A program made the position numbers and the translations under genes. A stretch of DNA of 64,000 bases, taken from Tubulanus polymorphus. Taxonomy: Eukaryota > Nemertea > Palaeonemertea > Tubulaniformes > Tubulanidae. Positions 1 to 15,806 of the stretch are shown here, piece after piece. The stretch is taken from positions 24,458,001-24,522,000 of the forward strand of contig NC_134025.1 of NCBI RefSeq assembly GCF_964204645.1. The letters are read 5' to 3'. How positions within the stretch are numbered: the stretch's first letter is position 1; each line of letters starts with the position of its first letter. The notes below the pieces were generated by a model. It ran no database searches, had not been told where the DNA came from, and was given only the letters and a program-made list of their open reading frames with translations.

Positions 1-2324
1 AAATAGGCTTCAGTTGGTGAAACTTTTGAAGATATAAGTTACTCCTACGAAGTAGATGCGTGCATGATATCACACAACTAATATACACTTATTTTGTCCA
101 CTCTTTTGTAATATTATTCCCGATTTATTGCGATGCTATCATAGTTTAATGAATACGAAACCCGTCATGTAACAAACTAGTGTTGGAGGCAAGCTGTTAC
201 TACAAATAACTTATGCGGGGGTATCACGAGTTCATTCTACGAAGGAATCAATAGAATAGATTGAATCAAGACCAGACGAGACAATCAGTCCACAGCGAAA
301 TAGACCTCTTTTATATTGCTGCACTTATATTTCCTCTAAGACTTTAGCCTACTATTTTACTTTTTTACTAGGGTCTGCTACTGGTTTTTGTGTATTAGTT
401 TTTTCATCACTCCTAGCAAAATGCTTAAAGTAAATGATCATTACAAATTTTTGTATTCGAAACCCACTCCCCGACCTTCCATAAGTAGGCAATAACGAGT
501 ACGTGTAAATTGGACTGAAATTCAATCAAGTAATGGTCAAATAAATTGAATATTTAGTGAGAAGCACAAAAATGTAGTCTGCCTTTAGTTAATTTTCTTG
601 TTAATACATTCTCATAGCATGTATAGGATCTAGATGTCCTATATTCAAGAAGCAACTATGTCCTATTCAATATATAGCACAATATAAGAGAGAATATGTC
701 TCAACGAGTAATAGTATTCTGATAGATAAAACACTCATTCAAAATGATTGTTTACATCAACAGGTCTCTCATCCTAAATATATATATATACATTATATAC
801 TATACTATACTATATTATACCAGCATAAGCATGTAGTTATTAGATATAGGCCTACGATGATATAAAAGATCTCTATATATTTCATGAACTTCCTCTTAGT
901 AATAGGGTACATCATAAATTTCTAGTTCTATCGAGACAAATGCCACATTTTGAACACATCAGTCAGAAATGTGATAATTTATGTACATGTAAATAACTTA
1001 CTACAATACATGTCCCAGCCAGAACACCGACGCTGACATAGATAGGCACGACATGTGCTACGTGGTATAGAGACCACGTGATCTCTATTGATCGCAGCAA
1101 TTCACATGTGTTCATTTATTTTTTACTAACAGATGCAGTTCACTGAATGAAACACGATATCCACTAAACAAACAGATCCTAGATTTTGAATTATTTGAAA
1201 GCCTAAGTTTTAAACATTTATCTGCTGTTTTAGACATTTGTATGAATGAATGAATACCTAAGAAGATATTTTTTTTCGATTACAAGAAGATAGTGGTAGT
1301 TGAACCAAATGTTGATTTTGTCCATTGTTGAAAATAATTACTGCACATTGATGGGTGACCGATAGAGTAGAATAAACTAACATTTGAGGCATTAAATCAT
1401 GAGACATTCCCGATAATTGCAATATATCTCAAAATCAAGTAATAACATAGAGCAACAATTTCACATGCCGGTACCAGACTACCTGATATCTCTTATTACA
1501 GTTTTCATGAAAAAATGAGAGCATTTTTTTACATCAAAAATCTTAATTGAATACCACAAGAAATTATTCTGATTTTGAGAGTATTTGGTTATTTTTGGGT
1601 TGAGCTCGTAGAAAAGAGTAGAAACCACTCTCAAATATAGTAGTTGTACAAAATTCCCCGACTATTTTAAAGAAATGAAAATCCCCCGAATTTTGCCTGA
1701 TTTCCAGTTAAGTGGCCACCCTGAATAAGGCAGGTTTCAATTGAACACATTCCAGTTTAGGAATAGCAAGCAATTCCATATGAACTCTCAAACACTCTAC
1801 CGCCCTTCTATCAGGTTTACAGACTTTGCAATTCCCGAATAGGGTGTGCATATTCTAGTAAAAACAAACATGCCAGAAGAGAATTCCAGAATCGGTAAAG
1901 ACCAACCGAAACCTGTCTAATAAATCTAATAATTTGTAAAATATATAGATATATCATCTTGTAACTTGCCATGAAATAAAAAGCTATAATCAACTTAGTA
2001 AGTAGTCAGCTGGATTTCCTAAGTAAAACTTAACAGCTGAGCAAAATTATTCAGTGAATGCCATACAACAACCAATACTGAGAAAATAGATTCCAGCTGA
2101 TACAACTCAATTATCGGTACTAAAATGGTGATTTCCATTCATTCTTTTCTACATAGAATGACAGGTATCATATCAAAATATGGAAAATTAATATAAATTG
2201 CCATTTGAGTCAAGTTACGGTATATCATGTATAAGTTTATGACCCAGTATATTGCGAAAGAGACTAGAAGAAATTGCAATACCTAACAAACATAATTTGC
2301 TAAAAATAATGTATATGTTCCTAC
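1..2324. other. Non-coding left end, probably a long EPRS1 intron
   Basis: No exon is recognisable here on either strand. The last EPRS1 exon seen ends at 2325 with a good donor on the minus strand, and the protein must continue because WHEP repeats and the prolyl-tRNA synthetase half are still missing. The stretch is therefore most simply the start of a large intron. It is AT-rich, with a short low-complexity TA/ACTAT run near 780-825. An unrecognised small exon cannot be excluded. Confidence 0.5.
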
Positions 2325-7006
<4,682 letters not shown>

Positions 7007-7132
7007 TTTGACAGCGTTGTTGTGTTGGTTAACAGCTATCAGTCTGAATGCTGCAAATTAATGGATGACTGACGTAACCCGACGGTCTAACTGGAGATGG
7101 CCGTGTGTGGACGCGAGGTATTGAGAACGGGT

Positions 7133-7624
7133 AGTACTAAACACCGACCAAAACCGACCATCGCCTGGCCCAACCAACCAAAGGCGTTTTTACGAGCATC
7201 CGATTTTTGCGATCGATTTCGTGAACGATTTGCTCCGATCGTACGATCGAATCGAATGTTCGTAAAAATGACGATGGATTTGGCTAATCACATGACATAA
7301 ATATGGCGACGTTGAGGAAAAAAATGTATGGTTTTGAACTACCCGGTGCCGCCATCTTGGAAATCAAATCGCCAAATCGCTCGCCGAGCGAGTTGGTCGA
7401 TTTCAAAAATCGATCGGAAAATCGTGTTCGTAAAAACGCCGATCGTGAAATCGATCGCAAAAATCGGTGCTCGTAAATGCGTTCCTACGATCGATCGCAA
7501 AAATCGGATGCTCGTAAAAACGCCTCAAAATTCATGGTCACAGACAGTGAGACCAGCGGAAAGCTTGCCCAACCCACCATCCAAAATTTTGGTCAGTATT
7601 GGACGGTTTTGGTCGGTATTTAGC
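7133..7624. mobile_element. Outer inverted repeat enclosing another MITE
   Basis: The left arm near 7133-7161 (TAAACACCGACCAAAACCGA) matches the reverse complement of the right arm near 7588-7624 with few mismatches. A second, better preserved element (7182-7525) sits between the arms, so this looks like one short DNA transposon inserted in another. No coding capacity. The outer ends are approximate. Confidence 0.5.
7182..7525. mobile_element. MITE with ~36-bp terminal inverted repeats
   Basis: The left end (AGGCGTTTTTACGAGCATCC...) is repeated almost perfectly as reverse complement at the right end, finishing at 7525. The interior is rich in GATCG and AAAATCG words that repeat in both orientations. 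There is no open reading frame of a transposase, so it is a non-autonomous element. I did not find a convincing target-site duplication. Confidence 0.75.
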
Positions 7625-7630
7625 GATCCT

Positions 7631-7674
7631 GAAGTGAGCCTGTCATTCCAGCCTCGCATTCAGATATAGTGTGT
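7631..7674 (+). repeat. Left half of an interrupted dispersed repeat
   Basis: About 44 bp (GAAGTGAGC...AGTGTGT) match, with five or six mismatches, the reverse complement of roughly 17421-17469. In the 17.4-kb copy this half is followed after about 5 bp by the other half, which here starts only at 8286. The gap is filled by a retrotransposon 3' fragment. Confidence 0.65.
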
Positions 7675-8285
7675 CCCCTGTGCCTCAGCTCATCCGTAGA
7701 GGAAGAACACTTTCTCGTCCATTTCCCAACACTCTGTTCCACCCGTATCCCTTTTTTGAACGAATAATTGATATCGCTCCCTCTTTCTCTGAACTCTCCG
7801 ACAATGAAAAATTCCTCTTCCTAATTGCATATAACAACAATGACAGTGAAATAGGTGACATATTCTCTCAACTAGTCAACGAGCTTTGCCTCCAAAGAAA
7901 AACCCATCTCAACCATCCTAATACATATACATATATACCTATTTGGGTCTGCCTTCAACCTTATATATTACTCACTACTTGATAAAGTGTCAGATTACAT
8001 GTTTATAGCTCAATCTTATATAATATCTATCGTCTCATAATCTTCATGTAATATCCATCATTCTTCCAACATACCTATATGTATTATTATAATTTGATAG
8101 TCTCCCTGTATTTGTATGTTGTTATTGAATAACATTGTAAGCGCCTGTTTATTCAAATGTGTTTGTTTGTTTTTTACTCTTTCTCTCTTGTTATTTGTCA
8201 GTATCTCTTTGTGTTTTATTTTATTGCCATGTCTGTCTCATGTAATATCTGTAATTATAAGGACGCAATGAATTTTGAATTCGAG
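7672..8285 (+). mobile_element. 5'-truncated non-LTR retrotransposon 3' end, copy 1
   Basis: It begins inside the C-terminal zinc-knuckle-like motif of a LINE reverse transcriptase (CPLC..., then VEEEHF). After a frameshift it continues as EKFLFLIAYNNNDSEI and LVNE, ending near 7979. The 3' untranslated part runs to 8285. Copy 2 at 13671-14367 carries the same motifs in the same order, and its tail (TTTTATTGCATGTC...) aligns with 8218-8285. It is frameshifted, severely 5' truncated and inactive. It interrupts the dispersed repeat whose halves flank it. Confidence 0.75.
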
Positions 8286-8333
8286 TACACACTGAACAGC
8301 TGCATGTAGATACTGGTTGATGTGAAATGTATA
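8286..8333 (+). repeat. Right half of dispersed repeat (48 bp exact match)
   Basis: These 48 bases are identical to the reverse complement of 17373-17420. The similarity appears to continue weakly past 8333 (GACG/CGATGAT words) into about 8365. The family is unidentified and could be a SINE. From 8366 to about 8510 nothing is recognisable. Confidence 0.8.
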
Positions 8334-8509
8334 CCCAACGCTTTGACCTGACGAAACGACGATCATTCAATGAAGTCACCGGGGCAGTAGAGTGCTCAAT
8401 TGTTTTATATAATTCATTATTGTTCAATTAAAATATGAATGATTTTCGTAAATTTCATAGATTCTCATCGAAATGTATCTTACATCAATAATGCCTGTTA
8501 TTTCAGTAC

Positions 8510-9750
8510 GATGGCGTGACAAGGTGCGTTATTTGAATTTTAAAATTCAAATATGTCTAAAAGTAAAACACTAGGCTACCTGAAAATTAATAATCCGAAC
8601 GGGGAAACACCATATTGTTCAATTTGGTTTTATTAATTAAATAGCTAGGCCTACGCGATGTCATGGCGCACAAAATCTAATGAAAGATCAAATTTCACTA
8701 AAACTAAAGCCTGAAAATTCTTGAAAATGGAGCATTTGACGAAAATCTCTATTCTTCAAATTAATTTTCAAAGCATATGTCTTGATTTGTTCATAGTAAA
8801 AAATACGCGTATTTCAACGCACGATTGCATCATGGCTCAACATTTGAAAATTAAAATTCAAAATCTAATTTCTCTAAAACTAAAACCTGAGGCTTTCTGA
8901 AAATTGAGTATATTATTTAGGAGACTCTATTCTCCAGGTCGATGTAAAGCAGATGTCTGTGCATTGATTTGATCATAGTTAAAAACGCGTCATCTCAATA
9001 CACGATTGCATCATGGCGCGATATTGAAAGATTAAAATCAAATTTCTCTATAACTAAAACCTGAGGCTTTCTGAAAATTGAGTATATTATTTAGGAGACT
9101 CTATTCTCCAGGTCGATGTAAAGCAGATGTCTGTGCATTGATTTGATCAAAGTAAAAAAATGCAATATTTCGATACGTGATTGCATCATGGCGCGATATT
9201 TAAAAATTAAAATTCAAAATCGAATTTCTCTAAAACCAAAACCTGAGGCTTCCTGAAAATGAAGTATATTATTAAGGAAACTCTATTCTTTAAGTTAATT
9301 TAAGGCAGATGTCTGTGCATTGATTTGATCAAAGTAAAAAACGCAATATTTCGATACATGATTGCATGGCGCGATATTTAAAAATTAAAATTAAAATTTC
9401 TCTAAAACTGAAGCCTGAGGCTCTCTGAAAATTTAGTAGATTATTAAGGAAACTCTATTCTTTAAGTTGATTTAAGGCAGATATCTGTGCATTGATTTAT
9501 CATAGTTAAAAACGCGTCATTTCAATACATGATTACATCATGGCGCGATATTTAAAGATTAAAATTCAAAATCAAATTTCTCTTAAACTGAAACCTGAGG
9601 CTTTCTGAAAATCTAGTATATTGTGAAGGAGACCCTGTTCTTTGATGTTTGAAGTTGATGTAAAGCAGATGTCTATGCATTGATTTAATCATAGTAAAAA
9701 AACGAAATATTTCAATACACGATTGCATCATGGCACGATTTTTAGGCCAC
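8510..9750 (+). repeat. Tandem array of ~175-bp units
   Basis: The words CCTGAGGCTTTCTGAAAAT, AGCAGATGTCTGTGCATTGA and GATTGCATCATGGCGCGATA recur in fixed order. The CCTGA landmark lies at 8710, 8886, 9060, 9242, 9414 and 9594, giving spacings of 172-182 bp and about six diverged units plus a degenerate first one. The two units starting at 8886 and 9060 are the closest pair over their first ~90 bases. There is no coding sequence. It looks like a small satellite-type array. Confidence 0.85.
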
Positions 9751-11740
9751 TCGGGGAACACTAAGTTTTGTCCTAAGTAGGCTACCGGTGAATTGATTTC
9801 ACTTTTCGTCAATGATGTTATTGACACGATCTTGATATTTGGTTTATGGCATTGATTATGTTTAGCGAAACAAAATGACATGAATTGTTTCTTTTGCTCA
9901 GTTAGTTGACAAACCAATAATTCGTCAGTTTGTTGTTAATTATATGTCTCGGAGCAAAGACCTGTCTGACACTAATCGGTGTAATTAACAGTTTAGCAAA
10001 ACATTAGTCTGTAGTGAAGAATGTATAAAACGTATCATCTTTAATGTAAAGGACAGTTTGTGTTTGGAGTTCTTACTAAAAGGATATTCTACCAACCGGG
10101 CAATATTCAGCGAGTCGAAAATAAATACGTAAAATCTCATGAACGAAAGCTTGACGAGTTGCTACTTGGAGTTCTGATCGGAGTATTCTACGGTAAACAC
10201 TGAAGCGAGTTTACTGTTATTAAATATGCCTACTACGCAAGTGTATTGGCATTCCTAAAGTTGGATGAGGTGTTGATAATTTTATGAGATACCCGCACGA
10301 TTGATTGGGGGAAAACTTGAGTGAGTCATTTCTCAAACATTTGTCATTCATAATTTACAATTTGCCATGGTACTGGTTTTGGGAATTTTTTGAGACAGAT
10401 TGGGAAAAAATTCAGATAATTATGATTGAGAAAATTGACGACTCATGTACAACGACTCACGGCCTACGTAGCGGAATGGCTGTGAACGAAAAATATGGCC
10501 TTATAGCTCGGCTGGGTCATATTTGTAAAATATGATAAAATTTGTATACAGTTCATTTATATAGCGACCGGGTCTGTAATGGTAAAATTGATCACGATTT
10601 TAAAAAAAAAGTCATGCCGGCCGGGTCTACTTTTAAGCTCGGTAGAGCAGAAACAAGGTTCCAAATCAATTTTTAGCCTTAGACATGCTTGCAACTGCTG
10701 TGATGATGAGATAAGCTATTTAAACGAAAAATCCCCTTTTAAATCTTTCGGAAGGCATTAGAGAGGATGGCTAGCCACCCTCACCCCCTAGATCCGCCCC
10801 TGCTACAGTAAACCGGCCGCCCTACAGGAACTAGAGACCCGCTAGATTGGCACTAGTTGTAGTGAAAATCCGTGTGAGGTTTACTGTAGTTTTCTATCAC
10901 CTAATGTATCAATAAACTGGAAAATATAATCCCAGGGACTATCAAGTTTAAATGCGCATGAGTAGACCGAGTTCTAACTAAAATCAATTAAAACAAGTGA
11001 GTACAGGTAATTGTACAGACGATAGATTGAGTTTGAAAGTGTCTGAGTCCGAGTCAATGCTATAATTGATTAGTGTGATTCGAGTTAAAGAGCCGAGAGC
11101 AGAGTCAACTGTAGATCACAGAAAAATAACAAAAACAATTTGTAGTGAACAACTAAACCACGAATAGGTTTTAGTTGTTGTGATTAATAGTTCAATATGT
11201 ATTTACATGTAAACAAAGGTAAACCAATTATCAAACACCAATCACAAGCCCTTTAAATCAATTAAGCGCCACAAAATCAATATAATTCATCAATGTAACA
11301 AATAAAAGACAAGATAAACCGGTAACGCAAGTACTTTCCACCTCGTTTTTCTATTCTACACCAAGTTGAGAATACAGCTCCTCTACGAATCGATCATGTC
11401 ATTTCATAGAAATAAATATGGTATTTACAAAAACAAACGAGTTTAAATGCATTGTAATTGACCAACACCGACAGAAGTCAACACGAAGAAGTCAACACGA
11501 AGAAATCAAGGTCAGTCATCATGTCATGTCGATATTCAAACACACTACGGAACTGACTGCTGCATTTCAGTTCGTCCTCAAAACAACATCAACAATTCTT
11601 TAGAAGCGATCAAAGATATTCTAACTTGTTTTATTTAAATCAAAATAAATGAATAAATCAAAAATCTCAAATTGAACACATATGTTCATACACACGGTCA
11701 GTTGCACACACAAGAATTCTCAAAGCCTTGACACGCAGAA
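9751..11740. other. Intergenic, no gene seen
   Basis: AT-rich sequence without a recognisable exon on either strand. Open frames are short and have no similarity I know. The only identifiable piece is a transposon end at about 10730-10802. Small inverted words around GTTTACTGTAG near 10190-10210 and 10806-10890 suggest further decayed mobile DNA. Confidence 0.6.
10730..10802 (-). mobile_element. Fragment of a GCAGGGGCGGATC-type element
   Basis: Read on the minus strand it begins GCAGGGGCGGATCTAGGG and later has ATGCCTTCCG and AAAGGGG. The same landmarks in the same order occur at 13485-13560, and the first motif recurs at 45052-45069. This terminal motif is common in short non-autonomous elements of invertebrates. 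The far end is not identified. Confidence 0.55.
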
Positions 11741-12165
11741 GAGTTGTCCAAGTTCCAGCAACGCATTAAGAGTTCTCCAAGTTCGAGCAAGGCATTAGAG
11801 TAACCCAAGTTTCAGTAACGCACTAGAGTTCACCAAGTTCCAGCAACGCATTAGAGTTTTGGAAGTTCCAGCAACGCATCAGAGTTCTCCAAGTTCTAGC
11901 AACGCATTAGAGTTCTCCCAAGTTTCAGCAACGCAATAGAGTTCTCGAAGTTCCGGCAACGCGTTAGAGTTCACCTAGTTCCAGCAAAGCATTAGATTTC
12001 TGGATGTTCCAGCAACGCATCAGAGTTCTCCAAGTTCTAGCAATGCATTAGAGTTCTCCCAAGTTTCAGCAACGCATCTCCAAGTTCCAGCAACGCGTTA
12101 GAGTTCTCTTAGTTCCAGGAATGCATTAGTGTTCTCTTAGTTCCAGGAATACATTAGAGTTCTCA
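11741..12165 (+). repeat. 28-bp minisatellite A, ~15 units
   Basis: The unit is GAGTTCTCCAAGTTCCAGCA plus ACGCATTA, repeated about 15 times with substitutions and a few indels. No coding use is visible, as the frames are interrupted. The 245 bp between this array and the next contain nothing recognisable. Confidence 0.9.
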
Positions 12166-12410
12166 AATGATTATTAGGCGCCATCTGATAAGGGCCAATA
12201 CTTAAGATTCGTTTACTGAATATTGAATTTCAACCAAAAAAAAACTATTCTGACAATTCTGATTTCTCAATGTATCATTTTATTTCAAATGTTTTTTATT
12301 CTATCATTTTATTGAAGTATTCACAGAAACCAAAACCAATAGAAACCAAACAATCAACAATCAGCAGTTTGTAGAATAACCAGACAGCGCCTACAGTTAA
12401 CAATAATAAG

Positions 12411-13170
12411 TACTGGGCGTGGATGTGCTGGTATCACTGGTACTGGCTTGATGCGCTGGTATCACTGGTACTGGGATGATGTACTGGTATCACTGGTACT
12501 GGGATGATGCACTGGTATCACTGGTACTGGGATGATGTACTGGTATCACTGGTACTGGGATGATGCACTGGTATCACTGGTACTGGGATGATGCACTGGT
12601 ATTATTGGTGCTGGCTTGATGCGCAGGTATCACTGGTACTGAGATGATGCACTGGTATCACTGGTACTGGGATGATGTACTGGTATCACTGGTACTGGGA
12701 TGATGCACTGGTATCACTGGTACTGGGATGATGTACTGGTATCACTGGTACTGGGATGATGCACTGGTATCACTGGTACTGGGATGATGTACTGGTATCA
12801 CTGGTACTGGGATGATGTACTGGTATCACTGGTACTGGGATGATGTACTGGTATCATTGGTGCTGGTTTGATGCGCTGGTATCACTGGTACTGGGATGAT
12901 GCACTGGTATCATTGGTGCTGGTTTGATGCACTGGTACTGGGATGATGTACTGGTATCACTGGTACTGGGATGATGCACTGGTATCACTGGTACTGGGAT
13001 GATGTGGTATCACTGGTACTGGGATGATGAACTGGTATCACTGGTACTGAAATGATGTACTGGTATTACTGGTACTGGGATGATGCACTGGTATCATTGG
13101 TGCTGGCTTGATACGCTGGTATCACTGGTACTGGGATGATGCGCTGGTATCACTGGTACTGGGATGATTA
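12411..13170 (+). repeat. 28-bp minisatellite B, ~27 units
   Basis: The unit is CTGGTATCACTGGTACTGGG plus ATGATGCA (or GTA), repeated about 27 times with occasional variant units (ATTGGTGCTGGTTTGATGC) and short deletions. It is more homogeneous than minisatellite A and unrelated to it in sequence, although the period is the same. Confidence 0.92.
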
Positions 13171-13670
13171 TACACTGCAACTGGGTTGGTGTGGGTTGAT
13201 AGTACTTAAACCGTAGTAATGAAGAAGGCGGCCAATCTCACTACTGACTACCTAGTATCAGGTGCTGAACTCAGAAGCGGTGCTGCGACGTTGCATAACC
13301 AATTCATAGCCGGCTTCAAACAAATTCATTCTAAATAGAATAAACACATTTTCATCTACGTCGTCATAAAAAAACCAATATAAATCATTAAATAATGAAT
13401 AAATGAGAGATCGATTATACTAACATTTAGTACATTGTTATTGTACGTTGCGCAATTATTCAAACTTTCTCCCACAACCAGGTGCAGGGGCGGATCCAGG
13501 GTGCCTTCCATGCCTTCCGGAAGGCAGTCAAAAAATCCCGAGTGCCCCTCTTAAAGGAACGCATTTTTTATTTTTAAGTGATAGTAAAAAAATCTACTAT
13601 CGCAAAGTAGCATATAGATTATAATCGTGATTCGAAGTGAACCTTTTCCGATGAGTTTTTCCTTCTCTCG
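13171..13670. other. Spacer with transposon-end fragment
   Basis: No exon is seen. At 13485-13560 there is a GCAGGGGCGGATCCAGGG end followed by ATGCCTTCCGGAAGGCA and AGTGCCCCTC. It is related to the inverted fragment at 10730-10802. The rest is AT-rich and unassigned. Confidence 0.5.
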
Positions 13671-14367
13671 TGGCTATTTCAAATCAACGACAGTAATTCC
13701 AACCCCAAATTAAGAACTTATAAACTTTTTAAAAAACGCTTTGAACTAGAAAAATATATTATTTCGAACTCTTTCCTTAAAAGACGCGAATTTTCCAAAC
13801 TGCGTCTCGGTTCCCATCGGCTTAGAATCGAGACGGGGCGTCACTGTCGTCCATTTTTACCAGCCAATGAGAGATTTTGCCTCTACTGTACTGTAAATAA
13901 AGTCGTTGAGGACGAATCCCACTTTTTACTCGAGTGTTTCCATTTTATCCTCACTTGTATGTTTCACAGAGTTTGAGTCTTTTTGTGTTTTCGATAAATT
14001 CCTATTTTTGATGTCCTATAACAACGGAGACTATGAAATTGCCAGCCTTATGTGTAACCTAGTTAACTCTTTACTTGCCCTCCGTTCAACACTTTGATTC
14101 TTTTATATTATATTCACTTGATTGTATCGCCACCTAGTTTCCTTGCTGTAGTATTATATTTTGTTTTACGTTTAACATATTTTATTTGTAAATATTCTCT
14201 ATTCCTATGTTATCCATTATAAAAGCGATTTTAAATGTATGTCCACTTTGTACTGTTTTCCCTGTGTTTTGATGTTAATATTTTATTGCATGTCATTTCC
14301 TATGTAACTTGTGTATTATATAGGGCAATAAAATTAAAGTTCAAGTTCAAGTTCAAGTTCAAGTTCA
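13671..14367 (+). mobile_element. Non-LTR retrotransposon 3' end, copy 2
   Basis: Bases 13671-13974 translate without a stop into the typical C-terminus of a LINE polyprotein: NPKLRTYKLFKKRFELEKY, then KLRLGSHRLRIETGRH, then ERFCLYC and VEDESHFLLEC, a CCHC-type knuckle. A frameshift follows, and DKFLFLMSYNNGDYEI with LVNS runs to the stop at 14097. The 3' untranslated region ends in a (GTTCAA)n tract at 14333-14367, as in families that end in microsatellite tails. It lacks endonuclease and reverse-transcriptase domains and is dead. Copy 1 lies at 7672-8285. Confidence 0.85.
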
Positions 14368-14932
14368 TTATAATAAATCCCATCCATCAGAGTCACATTC
14401 TATTAAATTCAATTCAATTTTGTTCCGTGAATATTTGTGTCGAGAGACGGAAAGGAAATTCTATGTCGAGACATCAAGGATAGTTTTATCGTTATTACTG
14501 CAGTTAGTTTACTGTTTTGTTGCAGATATAGAAATAATTGTCTTTCCTTATTAAATGTTTCTAAATTTTTTACTTTTCAATAGAATAATTTAGATTCTAC
14601 CTAGAATGAAATATTTAAGATCAGTAAAATTGAAAAAAAAATATATATTTGAGATATTGAAACGTCGATATTTTTGTGATCACTTTTGAGATTAAGAGTT
14701 GAAATAATTGAACTTTCAAAGTGACTGAGGTATTCAAATGAATAGAAAAATTATCTGAATAGAATTGGATAAGTATTTAGCAGTTTAGATATTCTAGTTT
14801 AAGATTTCGGATTTGAGAAATATTTAAATGAAATTTCAGAGATTTGTGCTAGATATGTTGTGTATTTGAGATAACCAAGGTAAGTATATTTGAGGCATAC
14901 TAATTGAGATAAGGTAATGAGTAAAAACTTAC
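14368..14932. other. AT-rich spacer or intron, nothing recognised
   Basis: No exon or repeat family is identifiable. If the candidate exon at 14933-15023 is real, this is the first part of its downstream intron on the minus strand. Confidence 0.4.
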
Positions 14933-15023
14933 TTAAATTGAGGAACAGGTCGAGTGCCCCGCCATTCTTCAGCACCTCGACCTGTACGGATTTCAGCACG
15001 TCGAATAAAAAGTTACATGACAT
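14933..15023 (-). CDS. Candidate first coding exon of an unknown gene
   Basis: I do not recognise this protein. On the minus strand an ATG at 15023 opens 30 codons, beginning MSCNFLFDVLKSVQVEVLKN and ending in DLFLNL. They stop at a strong splice donor (AA|GTAAGT at 14932-14931). About 560 bp upstream is a well-formed core promoter (15585-15633), and the CTG/CAG tract lies between them. The same reading frame is open upstream through the whole tract as poly-Ser, but no in-frame ATG lies before it, so 15023 is the likely start if this is translated. No downstream exon was found, so a non-coding transcript or chance is possible. Confidence 0.35.
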
Positions 15024-15094
15024 GATTGTTGTAGTTTTTGTAGTTAGTTGTCGACGTTGTTGTAGGTTCCGTAGAAGGTTCTCACGGTTGTCGA

Positions 15095-15165
15095 AGGTTC
15101 TGTTGTAGAATGTTCTGTTGTAGAATGTTCTGTTGTAGAAGGTTCTGTTGTAGACGGTTCTTCTT
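15095..15165. repeat. Five imperfect 15-bp repeats beside the CTG tract
   Basis: The unit GTTCTGTTGTAGAAT is repeated with small changes about five times immediately next to the trinucleotide tract. In the minus-strand frame that leads to the candidate exon it encodes repeated Y-N-R-T-F. Confidence 0.8.
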
Positions 15166-15176
15166 GTTGTAGGTTC

Positions 15177-15442
<266 letters not shown>

Positions 15443-15584
15443 CTGCAATATTGATAAAAGAAGATAATTAATACCAAGATATTAAATCAATCAAGAAACA
15501 TTTCATCGACAGAAAAAATAAAATGGACGCAGTTTAGCATACCGGAAAATGGGCGAACTGGAAAGAGTGACCCCGTGACCGGGC

Positions 15585-15633
15585 CTTATATACCGACACC
15601 GGTGTGACGTCATATTACACAATACTGACCAAT
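15585..15633 (-). promoter_or_regulatory. Core promoter: CCAAT, CRE and TATA box
   Basis: On the minus strand the order is an inverted CCAAT box (15629-15633), a full palindromic CRE TGACGTCA (15605-15612), and TATATAAG (15585-15592). The spacing is typical of cAMP/stress-inducible promoters. The transcription start is expected around 15550-15560, upstream of the CAG tract. The directionality is an inference from TATA orientation and element order. Confidence 0.6.
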
Positions 15634-15806
15634 GACAAGTAACTTGACATTCCCGCCGAGAAGTCAAAGAATGAAATTATTGCCATTAGATTCGAATCCT
15701 GCAAACGGAACGATGGTTGATTTTCTATTAAGGGGTGCCTTCACGTTGGAAAGCACCGATGCCCGGGCCACACCAGTCTACTTAGTTTTGTGACCAACTT
15801 AACATA

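Noticed and set aside
11741-13170. CRISPR array, because units are 28 bp
   Set aside because: The repeats are directly contiguous with no unique spacers and lie in animal DNA; they are minisatellites.
13485-13560. tRNA-derived SINE or tRNA gene at the GGGGCGGATCCAGGG motif
   Set aside because: No A and B boxes at proper spacing and no cloverleaf; the motif fits the end of a short DNA transposon better. No tRNA gene was found elsewhere either.
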